From positions 124,001-188,000 of the forward strand of contig NW_005179373.1 in NCBI RefSeq assembly GCF_000350225.1: 64,000 nucleotides of DNA, written 5' to 3'. The stretch's first letter is position 1; every line of letters begins with the position of its first letter. The notes under the pieces are model-generated. The model saw nothing but the letters and a program-made list of their open reading frames with translations. It did no database searches and had not been told where the DNA came from. A program made the position numbers and the translations under genes. This stretch comes from Chondrus crispus (taxonomy: Eukaryota > Rhodophyta > Florideophyceae > Gigartinales > Gigartinaceae). Of this stretch, positions 52,121 to 62,208 are shown piece by piece.

Positions 52121-52197
52121 GAGATTGCATATAGCTGGCATTTCAGAGATGCCAGCTATATGCAATCTCGCAGTCAGTCGAGCACATGATGCTCGAC
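52121..52197. repeat. Paired perfect hairpins (21-bp and 8-bp arms)
   Basis: Arms 52121-52141 and 52149-52169 are perfect reverse complements over 21 bp around TTCAGAG (core of the arm TTGCATATAGCTGGCAT). Seven bases further, GTCGAGCA (52177-52184) pairs with TGCTCGAC (52190-52197). The second hairpin touches the start of the trehalose-gene fragment. Confidence 0.96.
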
Positions 52198-52394
52198 AAG
52201 CGCTCGAGGAGGTGCTACACGGCAGTCCGATGGAGGTCTTGATTGGGCAAAAACTCCTTTACGTTCGACCGCGAGGGGTGCACAAAGGAGCAGCAGTGGC
52301 TGAAGTGTTGAGACGCTTCGATGTCGAGGGTGAGGCGCCGGACTGGGTTTGTTCTATTGGTGACGACCGAACCGATGAAGACATGTTTAAATAA
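52197..52394 (+). pseudogene. Trehalose-phosphate synthase/phosphatase C-terminal fragment
   Basis: About 65 codons match the end of the trehalose-6-phosphate phosphatase (HAD) domain found in TPS/TPP proteins: VLIGQKLLYVRPRGVHKGAA, then a helical part, then CSIGDDRTDEDMF. The IGDDRTDEDMF block carries the metal-binding aspartates of HAD phosphatases. The reading frame ends with TAA just after MFK, inside the domain. The upstream part of the gene is absent and hairpin sequence stands in its place. A complete gene would be about 800 codons, so this is a fragment without function of its own. Confidence 0.85.
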
Positions 52395-52601
52395 ATATAT
52401 CGCAATGCTGACGGGAAGAATATTAGTGTTCACACATGTACAGTTGAACGGAAGAGCACTTCAGCCAATTATTACGTACAGCATGTTGATGAAGTGCGTG
52501 ACTAGTTGGAAAGGCTCACACAAGTAGATGTAAATCCGCCTTGATGGGGCATAAAATATTTGTATAGGAAGAAGACATCGCATCTTCTCAGAGCCTGTCG
52601 C

Positions 52602-53196
52602 TTAATGTTTTAGTCTCGGCCTTGCCTCCCTCCTCTCACTCCGTCGCTTGCTCGTGCACACATTGTTCGGATCGTCTAGCCTGTTTGGCAGCCAACCGTT
52701 AACAGTTCGACCCCTTTCCACATCTACCAGAATGCGATGGCCTCCTGACCTCATCCGGTTCGTTTCTCGCTATGCAATCTTCATATCGCGTTCTCGTTCA
52801 AACTCAACAAATGCGTAGTCTCTCAAAACTCCCTCTCGATCTAATGGCATAACAGTTGCCACAGGGCCATATGCCTCGAATGCATCCTGAAATGACTTCT
52901 CCACCATGGTAAAGGGCAGATTAGCAGCAAAGAGCGTGCAATACGCACTTTTTGTCTTTGCAGAATCGTCGCTTTTTGGGTCCCACTGGTCTCCTCTCGT
53001 TTTTAACGATTTCCGAGGCCTTCTTCAACGCGGCGTTCCGAACACGCCGCCTTCTTTGAGCAGGTGTTTCAAAGGGTGTCTCCGGCTTGCTCTCACTTTC
53101 ATCAGCCATTTTCGTATCGAGGGGTTCGGGGGAGAGGAGAGAGGAAGAAGGTCGAGGCGGCGACGGTGTCTCGCGGGACAACTCTGCAGCTTCCAT
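52602..53196 (-). pseudogene. U1 snRNP 70-kDa protein-like fragment
   Basis: The minus strand from ATG 53196 shows ETPAQRRRRVRNAALKK. A frame change near 52990 leads into WDPKSDDSAKTKSAYCTLFA, where LFAANL is the RNP2 motif of an RRM. RDYAFVEFERERDM (RNP1) follows and then TAG at 52770-52772. After that come GGHRILVDVERGRTVNGW and a stop at 52602-52604. WDP...LF, DVERGRTVxGW and the spacing are characteristic of U1-70K, which binds U1 snRNA stem-loop I and defines 5' splice sites. The Arg-rich tail is missing. One frameshift and one nonsense codon mean that it is not a working copy. A functional copy is expected elsewhere. Confidence 0.8.
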
Positions 53197-53679
53197 TGCG
53201 GCGGGGACCACTGCAGGACTTGAAAATGGATAAGATGTGGGCGAGTGCAGTGATGATGCGGATAGGAAGCGTAAATATCACCACCCGAATCCGCCCCTAG
53301 GGGTGAAGGCGGGAGAAGGAAGAGAAGAACGACTGGGGGAGGTGCAAGAGAGGATGGCGAGCGATCCGTTTTTGGGGGGAGCGCAGGCTGTTCACTTGCC
53401 ACACGCTCACGCGGCGTGCCACGTATGCCCGAGTCATAATACTGATCCATGGAAATAAATATCCTTATTACATAAAAAATCACATCCCGTTGCGCTGCGC
53501 CGCGCGTTGGTGTGCCGCGCGCTGGACACAGACCGCCTGCAGAGCGAGTGTACAAAAAGAAAAATATGACTATGACACAAAAATTAATTCCCGGAGACTC
53601 CCTGGGGGCTTGTCACTGCGCCCGCCCGCATCGCTTCGACCACGCCTGCTGCAGCTCCTGCCCGGGTAGCCCGCCCACC

Positions 53680-54175
53680 TCACCGACGCCCGTCCGTTTG
53701 GCGTCGCCCGCGCGCTTGCCATCGGCCGCCGGCGCGTCGGCCGCCGCTGCCGTATCTATACCGCCGCGCAAGCGCTACGCCCGCTCGCGACCCGACCGTC
53801 CACACCGCGCCCACCCCCGCTCCCTCCAAAATTGGCCTCCCTTTCCAGCCTGCAGTCGCAACGGCGCGTCCTCGGCTCGCCCGTGCCGCTCGAAGCCGTC
53901 GCGCTCCCGGCCTCTGTGCCTTCATCCACGTCTTGACAAACTGCTTATTGTACAGCTCAAACTGTGAGACATTCATCTCGTCGACCATTTCAGAGCTCCA
54001 AGTTTCGCCGCCTAACGGTCCCCCGAGCACCCCCTCAACCGACGCCACCGATCGCAGAAAGCAAATTCAGGTACTCACGCAACCGTCTACGAATGTAGTC
54101 ATCCAGCCCGACATACGCCCCCGACGACGAGACAGACGCCGACGACGTGCCCGCCGAAAAAGTCAAGTCGCGCAT
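53680..54175 (-). CDS. Possible two-exon gene, unidentified
   Basis: From ATG 54175 (MRDLTFSAGTSSASVSSSGA) the frame reaches YVGLDDYIRRRLR. A strong donor (C|GTGAGT) at about 54076 and an acceptor (CCGTTAG) at about 54010 join it in phase to GETWSSEMVDEMNVSQFELY and NKQFVKTWMKAQ. A low-complexity Arg/Gly-rich stretch to 53680 may be noncoding. No family is recognised. It could be another gene fragment, like its neighbours. Confidence 0.35.
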
Positions 54176-55370
54176 GAATCACCGCTCGACGCACGTAATG
54201 CGACACAGCGGGTCGATACTCCCCGACACCGACACCTTGCCCGTCGTCAAATTGACCAGTGCGTCCACAATAGGCACTCTGCCGTTCCGCGGAGGCCGTC
54301 TGGGCGTTGGAACCGGGGACGGTTTCCCGGGCGTAGACAAACAACAAGTGTCTCCATTCCCCGGCGACGGCGTCGACGACACTGGGACAGAAGAGCTCTT
54401 CGAGCCGCGAATCGGCGTCTGCTACTTGGGCGTGGGCTTCCCCGAAGGCCGCGTCGGCGTGGAGCTAGACTTTTGCAAAAATGCGTGGGCAGTCTGCACG
54501 AGCGGAGACTCCGTCTTCGCGGCGGCGGCCTTCTTCGCGGCCGAGGCGGCGGTCGACGAGAGTTGCAAGCCCACGTTATGCGACGTGACTATACGGCAGG
54601 CCCTCCTAGATTGATTCGGAATGAGCTCTGCCACGAGCGGCAGTGAGGCGTACGGCTGGAGAATGACGCGATCGCCGTGTCCGAACAGGGCGAGCGGGAG
54701 GCCGAGGGCAGCGGAATCGGGCCCGTGGTCGAGCGGGGGCACGGCGGGGGCAATGGTATCCAGGGCGCCGATGATGTGTGAACACGGGGGAGTGTGCTCT
54801 TGGGATGAGGGTAGAGCACTCTGACTCAAATATGCTAAAATATCACATTTCACTGTAGCTGCACTCCCAAATTATTCATTTTTCTGCTAGGGAGTTTAGC
54901 GCTACTCTTGTAGTCTCGTTCCGCACGATTTCGCCATGTCGAACTGCGAAACTGTGGTTTGTGTTCTTGTTCAGTTGCGCGGAGAATGACTGAAGGCAAC
55001 ATTGTCCGGTGTCTGCCTCAGGTAGTTTTTGAAAAGACGAAGAAGGCGCCGTTGCCCTTGTCATTTTATAAGGGCTTGCGATCCGCGCGCGGTATCTTTT
55101 ATCAATATTATGTCAGATCGAAGAATGGGTTGCAAGACGATATGAAGGATTCCATCTTTTGGACTTAGGAGAGAGCTTGTCCATGACATCTCGCGTAAAG
55201 CGTCCACGGCTTCCAGAAAATCTTGAAGGCTACGAAGAACAGCAATAAACCCTCTCACGCGGCGTTTGTTCGAATCAACAAACATGACACCGCCGCTGTC
55301 AACTGCAGCTTGCTGATGTAATGTAGGGTAGATGTAGGACCAAAGAGACGGCCATTTCGAAGAAATGGAC
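54176..55370. other. No defended gene; open frames on both strands
   Basis: GC-rich sequence at 54.2-54.85 kb is open in several frames (e.g. 54853-54422 minus, 54147-54614 plus) without recognised domains. 55355-55061 on the minus strand reads like an exon (GGVMFVDSNKRRVRGFIAVL) but I cannot assign it. Confidence 0.35.
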
Positions 55371-57710
55371 TCATTTCTCCAATGCAAAGCACTTCTCCGA
55401 GCAAACCGCAACCATTTGTCGTAACTCGACGCTTATGTTTCTCACGATTTTGGCCCAGTCACATAGGTCATGCATTCCTACGCCGCATGCTGTGCACGAA
55501 AACGAAGTTTCCAATCCCGGAAAGCGACAATGCTTCTCCCCAATCCCACAGGACATTCCTTCTTTCTCCTTTTCGTTGTCGGTTTCCTTTATTCCTCTCC
55601 GAGTACATCGCTCCAGTTTCCTTCGCTTGAAGGCTTGGCCTTGAACAGATGCGACTAACCTCCTTTTTGCCGCTTTGAAAATTTCCGAGTCATGTTCTAA
55701 CGCGACGTATTGGATACTTAAGTCCAAACATGCCAAACCCATGGACATAGAGCCTGCTCTAGGATTATAACAGATACCTGCAGGTTTGCACCATTGCTCG
55801 AGAATAGATACACTGAGATCCTTTTCAATGTCTCTAACTTTAAGGATTTTGCCTTGTTCACAGCAGAGGGGATTTCGCGATTGTTGTACGTTTGTGACAC
55901 AGTTCACCCACGACGGAAGGGTTGAGCTTCTGTAACCTTTTGCAAATGAGTAATGATGCTTTTGCCTGCGATCTGGTGATCTCCAGAATACTGCTGCGAT
56001 GAAGCCTGACTCTTGAGGGTGCTGTGATAATGTCTTTCTCTTGATTGTTGACGGATCTTGTATGTAAAGCATGGGATGCTTCATCATTTCCATGCCCTCC
56101 GCACATACAACTGAAAAAAGCTTCGAGAACTGAATAAAATGGCACACGATATAGCACACGCCGCTCTGTTTCATCGCCATACCGCAGTGACGTACAACCT
56201 GTTTCAGGCAGTCCTCATTAGATTCATCATCTTGTAGAACAGTCATGACCATATCGGCTTTCCCCTGCACCATTTTCCACTCACTTTCCAGCACACTGGC
56301 GGCAAGTGTAGCCTGCACAATCTTCCACCCAACCGGTAGTAATTGAGATGCCTCAATTACTGACGCTGCCTCTGCAACTGATTCAACTGGTCTCTCATTG
56401 TGCCGTTCACAGGGCCCGCCTGAGTATTGACTGTGCGATAAGAGGGATGCTTTGGCCGCAGAGCCCTCCGCTTCACCGTCTTTTGAGCTTCCATTCTCTG
56501 AAGTACCTGGAGATGATAGTTCAGTGTCTGAATCAATCGCAGGATGTTTATGTGTATCTGAGTGCTCACTGTTCTCTTGAGGTATTTGTTGCAATCTTTT
56601 TCGGGCGATTTCCAAATGGTTAGTCCCATTTGGCACCAGATTTCTGCAAGCAGTTTCAAGTGGTTGTATAAGGTGCTTGCTGAACGCATGTTCCTGCATT
56701 TGGATGTCCAGCAGCTGCGTACACGTCATTCTTTCTGCAATTGTGGTCATCTCATTCGGGATTTCGTCGTAATCACAAAGGGTTTTGAATTTTTCAAGCT
56801 CTTGAATTGCTTGGCGTAACTGCACCAACTGTGTCGAAACATCTTTGGGGAGAAGCGGCTTCGGAGAAGGCAAGCAATCTTGATAATACCTGATAAATCG
56901 TTTCACCAACATTAAATATTCCTCTGCCGTCACTCTTTTGGGAATTGCTCGCAAATTTGCCAATGTGAACGCAACTTGCAAGCCTCCATCATCATTGCAC
57001 ATGAAATCCCGTAAGTAGTCAACTGTAGAAATGGGAAGCTTGCGAGCAACTCCCAAGATTTGGCGCTTTGTTTCAGTCTGTTTGCTCATAACTTTGTCAT
57101 CCTGAACCCCTCTTGCAGTACTTGACACCAGGCGACGGGCAACTTCGGTCGCTGATAAACATTTTTGCCGCCTTTGGCTCAACCAGGTATTCAGTTCAAC
57201 GTCGTATTCGTGGCAGCGTAGGAGCGTTGCGAGGAAAGAGAGCGGGACACAGAAAGAGTGAAGAGCATTTCTCGAAAGTCCATACGCAATCTCATCTTGG
57301 GCTGGCATCGACATTACCAATTCACCTTTCAACTTGAAATCCTTCATCAAAACCCCGTCCTCCATTAGCTGTACCGCTACTCTTTTGCGGATGTGTCCAT
57401 CATAACAAAAGCGATACCCTCCAGCGCGTCCATCTGTCTCTTCTCTTATCACTGCTCGTGCCACTTCTGATGCCTTTTCAGGCGTGTAGCAATGTGGCTC
57501 TCTCTCAAAGAGTAGCTGTATTTCAGGAACAGTAGCCACTCGACATGATATGAGATAACTGCTGATGTATCCATTTTGCAGAAACCCTTCTCTGACAATA
57601 TCTTCATCTCGAGGAAGAATTGGCCTGGAGTACCAGAGATTGACAATTTTACGCGGATCGACGTATTCAGTCACAGTATCACTCGTAACCTCACTTCCTG
57701 AAACCTTCAT
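55371..57710 (-). CDS. ParB-like / methyltransferase-like / zinc-finger protein
   Basis: 779 codons, ATG at 57710, uninterrupted. Residues 16-135 resemble a ParB/Srx-type domain: VDPRKIVNLWYSRPILPRDE at the start, then FCYDGHIRKRVAVQLM (about 101-116) at the place of the ParB ligand-binding motif. The middle is helical. Residues about 470-700 resemble an N6/N4-type DNA methyltransferase: MKQSGVCYIVCHFIQFSKLF, then the SAM-site-like YNPRAGSMSMGLACL (648-662) where the family has DPFxGSGxTG, followed by ALEHDSEIFKAAKRRL. The catalytic DPPY-type motif is not visible; VMTVLQDDE stands at its expected place. Cys/His residues at 721-774 (C..C....H..C type) form a PHD-like zinc finger. ParB-methyltransferase fusions are common in bacteria and phages. 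Here I infer a DNA-binding, possibly catalytically dead protein. It is divergent from the DUF7869-like gene 0.7 kb away. Confidence 0.65.
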   Translation of the reverse strand: MKVSGSEVTSDTVTEYVDPRKIVNLWYSRPILPRDEDIVREGFLQNGYISSYLISCRVATVPEIQLLFEREPHCYTPEKASEVARAVIREETDGRAGGYRFCYDGHIRKRVAVQLMEDGVLMKDFKLKGELVMSMPAQDEIAYGLSRNALHSFCVPLSFLATLLRCHEYDVELNTWLSQRRQKCLSATEVARRLVSSTARGVQDDKVMSKQTETKRQILGVARKLPISTVDYLRDFMCNDDGGLQVAFTLANLRAIPKRVTAEEYLMLVKRFIRYYQDCLPSPKPLLPKDVSTQLVQLRQAIQELEKFKTLCDYDEIPNEMTTIAERMTCTQLLDIQMQEHAFSKHLIQPLETACRNLVPNGTNHLEIARKRLQQIPQENSEHSDTHKHPAIDSDTELSSPGTSENGSSKDGEAEGSAAKASLLSHSQYSGGPCERHNERPVESVAEAASVIEASQLLPVGWKIVQATLAASVLESEWKMVQGKADMVMTVLQDDESNEDCLKQVVRHCGMAMKQSGVCYIVCHFIQFSKLFSVVCAEGMEMMKHPMLYIQDPSTIKRKTLSQHPQESGFIAAVFWRSPDRRQKHHYSFAKGYRSSTLPSWVNCVTNVQQSRNPLCCEQGKILKVRDIEKDLSVSILEQWCKPAGICYNPRAGSMSMGLACLDLSIQYVALEHDSEIFKAAKRRLVASVQGQAFKRRKLERCTRRGIKETDNEKEKEGMSCGIGEKHCRFPGLETSFSCTACGVGMHDLCDWAKIVRNISVELRQMVAVCSEKCFALEK

Positions 57711-58391
57711 GACTGCAAGACTTTCTGCCTCGCTTTAGTTGTAGGATTTGGCTATCGTAAAAGGCAATGCCGCCAGTCTTGTGACTTCAGCAAAGGCTTC
57801 GGGTACGGGGCAATTGTTTAGAATGTTGTTTTGTGTAGGCACAAAAACCATCGTAGGCGAATGAGAGAATCACCGCTCATTCCGAAGATTTGAACATTGA
57901 GTTCAAACATTTGAACAGGTCGATCGAATGTGAGAGTTTCGGGAAGGGTAGGGGTAAGGCAGATGATATAGATATCAGTCACCCACTTGAACAAATTCCT
58001 GTTGCTCTACCATGATTTCGCGTCTTTTGACGAAATGTTTTGCGTAGGAATCGCAATACTTGCTTGGTAAAGGCAAATATTTGTCACTGTCAAGGCATTT
58101 GACAGGCGTAGAAAAGGACTTTGATAAACACTTCGAAGTGTAACCTTCAGAAAAAAATTAAAAGCACAGCAGAGGAATCTGATATAGTTTCCTGACATCT
58201 ACTATTTTGAAAACAGACCACAGTGATCCGAGCTGCTGACTTTTGGCTTCCAGCTGAATACCAGTACGGGATATGTAGTCGTTCGGCTGCACATTCTTGA
58301 TCCCACACCGCAGTGCGTGCTTGCACACAGTCCATACTTGCAGGTGCGTCATTACTACCTGAAGCGTTGAACCTTCACATACAGCGATATC
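57711..58391. promoter_or_regulatory. Divergent spacer between the ParB/methyltransferase-like and DUF7869-like genes
   Basis: 680 bases separate the two start regions. No core promoter motif or gene is defended. The arrangement would allow shared control. Confidence 0.4.
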
Positions 58392-60620
58392 ATGACGACC
58401 TTAGACGATCCTCCTCCCCTATCAGAAGTTCCAATCGCGCTCAACCGTAAATCATTGAAGTCGCGATTACAGAAGACACGACGCCAATCCATCATGAATA
58501 TCAACAATTGGATGCCAAAACGCTGTTGCAAGCGTCTTTGCGTCTTCGAAGTCGGTACAGAGAAGTGTAGGTCAATGCGAGAGAATTTCCTGTCAATTTC
58601 TCGTGATGAAAGAAGGCACGCCTCGTCGATCTAATCGTTCTGGATCCACAGCGCTCACGGCGATACTTCTACTGTGACGGCTGGCAGGTTTGTTGGAGAA
58701 TGGTGATTGACACTCTGGACGTGTCAAGGACCATGATTTCCAATGTCATGCAACTACCTTCAGCGAACGCTTCCTGCCTCCCCGGGAGAATGGGGGATCG
58801 GATGGGAGCTCAACTAAAAAATCCTCGGTGATTTCATTCCTGCGAGCCCTGGCTGACGATCTTGGAGATGAAATGCCGCACAGCATCGAGCGGCACCTCC
58901 CACATGGAAATAAATACCTGGTTTACACGCTGTTTCGAGAAAATGAAGGGATGTATGGCCGTCGAGCGTGCTCTTCTTCTCACTTTTACGAAACTTGGAA
59001 ACGGTATGCCTCACATATCAAGTGTAGACGAAGACACGGCTTTTCCGTTTGTGACACGTGCACAAGCTTTAAGGAGAGTCTGCTGTCAATTGCTAGGAAA
59101 ACAGGATATGAAAAATGTAGAGAAAAACTTAAGAAAGGATTCCGCGCACATCTGAAGCAAATCCACTCTGAGCGAGCACAATATAGACTCATTCAGTCAA
59201 ACGCAATTGAAAGGCCCCAGGAAATTATTTCTGTAATTATTGACGGGGCCGACCAGGCGAAGTTTGGACTACCGCGCTTCTACACGACGACAAAAAGAGA
59301 TACGGGGAAGCCTCTAAAGCAGAAGGTCACTGGTGTTTGCTATCACGGGGCACTTTCTGGACAGCATTTCGTTTGTTTTTTCACGTCAGCCGACAACATC
59401 CCCTCAGGTGCGAATCAGACAATTGATGCGCTATGTCGCTCACTTTTTCTGTTGCGAGATGCAAAAAGAGCTCAAGGTATGAGTTGTTTTCCGAAAGAGC
59501 TGAATGTTCAGCTGGATAATACATCAAAAGACAACAAGAATCGCTTCTTTTTTGCATTTTGTGATTACATGGTGCATAAAGGGCTCTTCAACCGCATTGT
59601 TGTTAACTTTTTACCGGTTGGGCACACACATGAGGACATTGACCGCCGATTCAGTCGAATTTCTGTCTTCATGCGGGATAGGAATACAGCCTGTGTTTCG
59701 GAACTTCACGGGCACATTGTTGAAAGTCAAGGGGGAAACTCCGCGCCAGTACAAAACAACATACATGCTAGCCGCGTCTCTGGGATGAACAATTTTCAGG
59801 TGCTTGTGATAAACAAAGTGCAGTTGCGTCGAGAATCAACAACATGCTCGCATTCAGAAAGTTTGTCTTCGAGCGGGATGATTCTCATGAGCTCGAAGGA
59901 GGTGGTGCTCATGTTACCTGCCTGGTCGGGTACAAAATGGTGGAAAAGAGGGAAGCGCTTCAAAAACTTGATAGAACCGAAGGATTCATTGGTTCTTTCC
60001 TCCATTTTGTTCCAGATATGAGAAAAGCACCAGTCATACAAACAAATAAGCCCTCCAAAGTTGACATCAGCGCGTATCGCAAGCGCATAAATGTGACAGA
60101 GAATAGAATTGGATGCAGAGAAAATGTTTTATCACTTCTTTCTGAAATAGACTCAATGGAAAGCAAGGAGTCCGCCCCGCCAGAGTGGGACTTCCAGCAT
60201 TTTGCTTCTTTTTGCGATGATTGCGGCGAAGTTGAGGCATCACATGATGATTCGGAAACCGAATTGGCACTGGAGGACACGTGCTCATATGATAGGGGCA
60301 GCATGGTGACTGTGAATTGCGGATCAAACGTGACCGAAGTGACACCATTTTGGTTGGGAAGAATTGAACATGTTGAGAATGCAAATAGCAACAATATCGT
60401 TTTAACTGTGCGGTGGTTCGAACTTGTACAGGGACAGAAAGGAGGAAGCTTATGCTACACTGGGCGTTACGCCCCGATGAAACAAAACGATCAATCACAG
60501 AGTGATATACCCTCTGCGGCAGTTCTCGTTTACTTTCCAGACTTGAACACGACCGGTAAGATTCCGGATGTTGTCCAGCGCCTTACTAGGGAAGCACTAG
60601 ACCCATTTGGAGAATGTTGA
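58392..60620 (+). pseudogene. DUF7869-type DDE-like protein, with frame breaks
   Basis: From ATG 58392 come PKRCCKRLCVFEVGTEKCRS, a frame change near 58615, then RYFYCDGWQVCWRMVIDTL, another near 58725, then a frame open to about 59726. This last part contains FSVCDTCTSFKE, VIIDGADQAKFGLPRF (about 59230), LNVQLDNTSKDNK (about 59510) and PVGHTHEDIDRRFSR (about 59620). The three acidic blocks match the DUF7869 domain of plant and protist proteins, which has an RNase H-like (DDE) layout. The last frame (to 60620) can be joined by an intron 59727-59799 (GTCAAG...TTTTCAG). It ends with an acidic region and a chromatin-reader-like tail (PFWLGRIEHVENANSNNIVL). The early frame changes may be mutations or unrecognised introns. 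I infer a transposase-like role; the family is not characterised. Confidence 0.6.
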
Positions 60621-60672
60621 ACACCCTCCGGGTATTTACCAGACATTGATGCATGTTATGCTGTGAGCGGCT

Positions 60673-62110
60673 GTGTGTTCGCTCATGACACTGCACTGCA
60701 CGCGCCCCAAAAATAAACGAATATACAAGGAAAGGTTTTTGGACGTAGGGAATGGGAAATTCGTACCCAGCACAGTAGTCACCTTTTATAAGAAGCCGAG
60801 GCCGCGCAAAATCGTAGAGCTTTCCGATGGCGTCTTAATTGCTCTCTACGAGGAGGACACCTTTGTCTCAGATTGGAAAGTCGCTCTGCAGCAGGCGTAC
60901 AAGAAGTATGGCGAAACCCGACGCGCTCTCGTCCTAGACGTCGGTGCCCAAGGTCAGGAGCCATGGATGACCGATATCCTCCCCGGCGTCGTCGTTACCA
61001 CCACCAGCCATCTCGGTCCGTACTATCTCGCCCCTTCCTTGTCCTCCGTCTTTGAGATTGTCTGTGCACCCTACTAATGGCTCGCGCAGGGGTTGGAGAT
61101 GGGCTCCCAGAACATTGTTATCATCATCGCTCGCAACGCAGTCTCCGACCGCTATCGGCCTCTCACTGCCGTTGCCCTTGTCGCCCGCGCCTACCTGACC
61201 TACTTCAGTATCTACAAGAATGGTGTCGACGCCCTTGATCATTTCATGAATCTCGTCAAGAAGTCAGGGATGTGCTCAGAGCGTCAAATGGAGCAAGATA
61301 TCACAAGCGTTCCCACCTTGTAACAATATTTACGATTCTTCACAATGATGCGAATCCGCCCCGTCCTCCCCAACAACCGCCCCATACAAATAGCAAAGAT
61401 TCTCGTCCAGGGAACTGTCACGATTGATGACCAGCCCTGGATTCCCATTGTACGCATATTTCAAGCAGGTCGGAACCAGACCAAAGAGTGCACCACTATT
61501 CTGCAAGAGGACAATGGTCTGGGAAACGATGCCATGATTGGTACAGGTTATGCTTCATTGGCCACCAACGAGGTCATTTCAGGCGATACCGTTCTTGTAT
61601 TCGAGCACTGGGTCCCTATTTCCGACGACACCAAACCACCTTTTACAACTACAGGTCACACAGGCTTCCTCCAACCTCCGTATCACTTCGTGCGCTTTCA
61701 GGATGTCGAATGGCCCCACCCCTCGCGACAGAGTTTGAGACAATTGATGACTTCGGTGTCGACCTATTCTTCGAATACCTGGAACCACCTGAGGGTGTCT
61801 CCATAGACGACTTTTCCGACCAAGCTCTGGAGTGATATGAAGAAAAGTATAGCGTGGAAGATGCAGACTTGCTTGGGCGTGCCGCCGATCTCAACGAGAT
61901 TGTTCAAGAGATAGTCCTACAGTCGAAAAGCTTTGAGAAAGTGTTGGTCGCGGTTCTGACCGTCGGTAATTTCTTAAAGCTGGAACAGCGAAGGGATCAG
62001 CGCGCGGCTTCAGACTTGAGACCCTCCAGAAGCTGTCTGAAACGAAGGGACGGGGCCGAGGCTTTAATCTACTTCACTATATAACTGACATGCTCTTCGC
62101 GAATCGATAG
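60673..62110 (+). pseudogene. Formin fragment with PTEN-like, C2 and FH2 remnants
   Basis: One frame with TAA at 61075-61077 and 61321-61323 reads in the order of plant class II formins. There is a PTEN-like phosphatase part (WKVALQQAYKKYGETRRALV; LEMGSQNIVIIIARNAVSDR), without a visible catalytic Cys motif. A C2-like part follows (ILVQGTVTIDDQPWIPIVRI; VISGDTVLVFEHWV). A frame change near 61715 and TGA at 61833-61835 lead to FEKVLVAVLTVGNFL, and after another frame change to GFRLETLQKLSETKGRG and LLHYITDMLFA, the core of an FH2 actin-nucleating domain. FH1 and most of FH2 are missing. It is a decayed fragment. Confidence 0.75.
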
Positions 62111-62208
62111 CCTCTCAACCAGATCCAAACAATCTCAATCGACTATCTTAGCGGTGCAAGTTGTGATAGAGCGCTTCACCAAAATTGGAACTGAGGACAT
62201 TATCCATG

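Noticed and set aside
53933..54646. Arg-rich plus-strand ORF of 237 codons
   Set aside because: GC-rich sequence open in several frames; extreme Arg content and no domain suggest a shadow frame.
55061..55355. Possible MutS/MSH6 lever-domain fragment on the minus strand
   Set aside because: The resemblance (RRVRGFIAVLRSLQDFLEAV) is too weak to name without a profile search, although it would fit the cluster of host-gene fragments.
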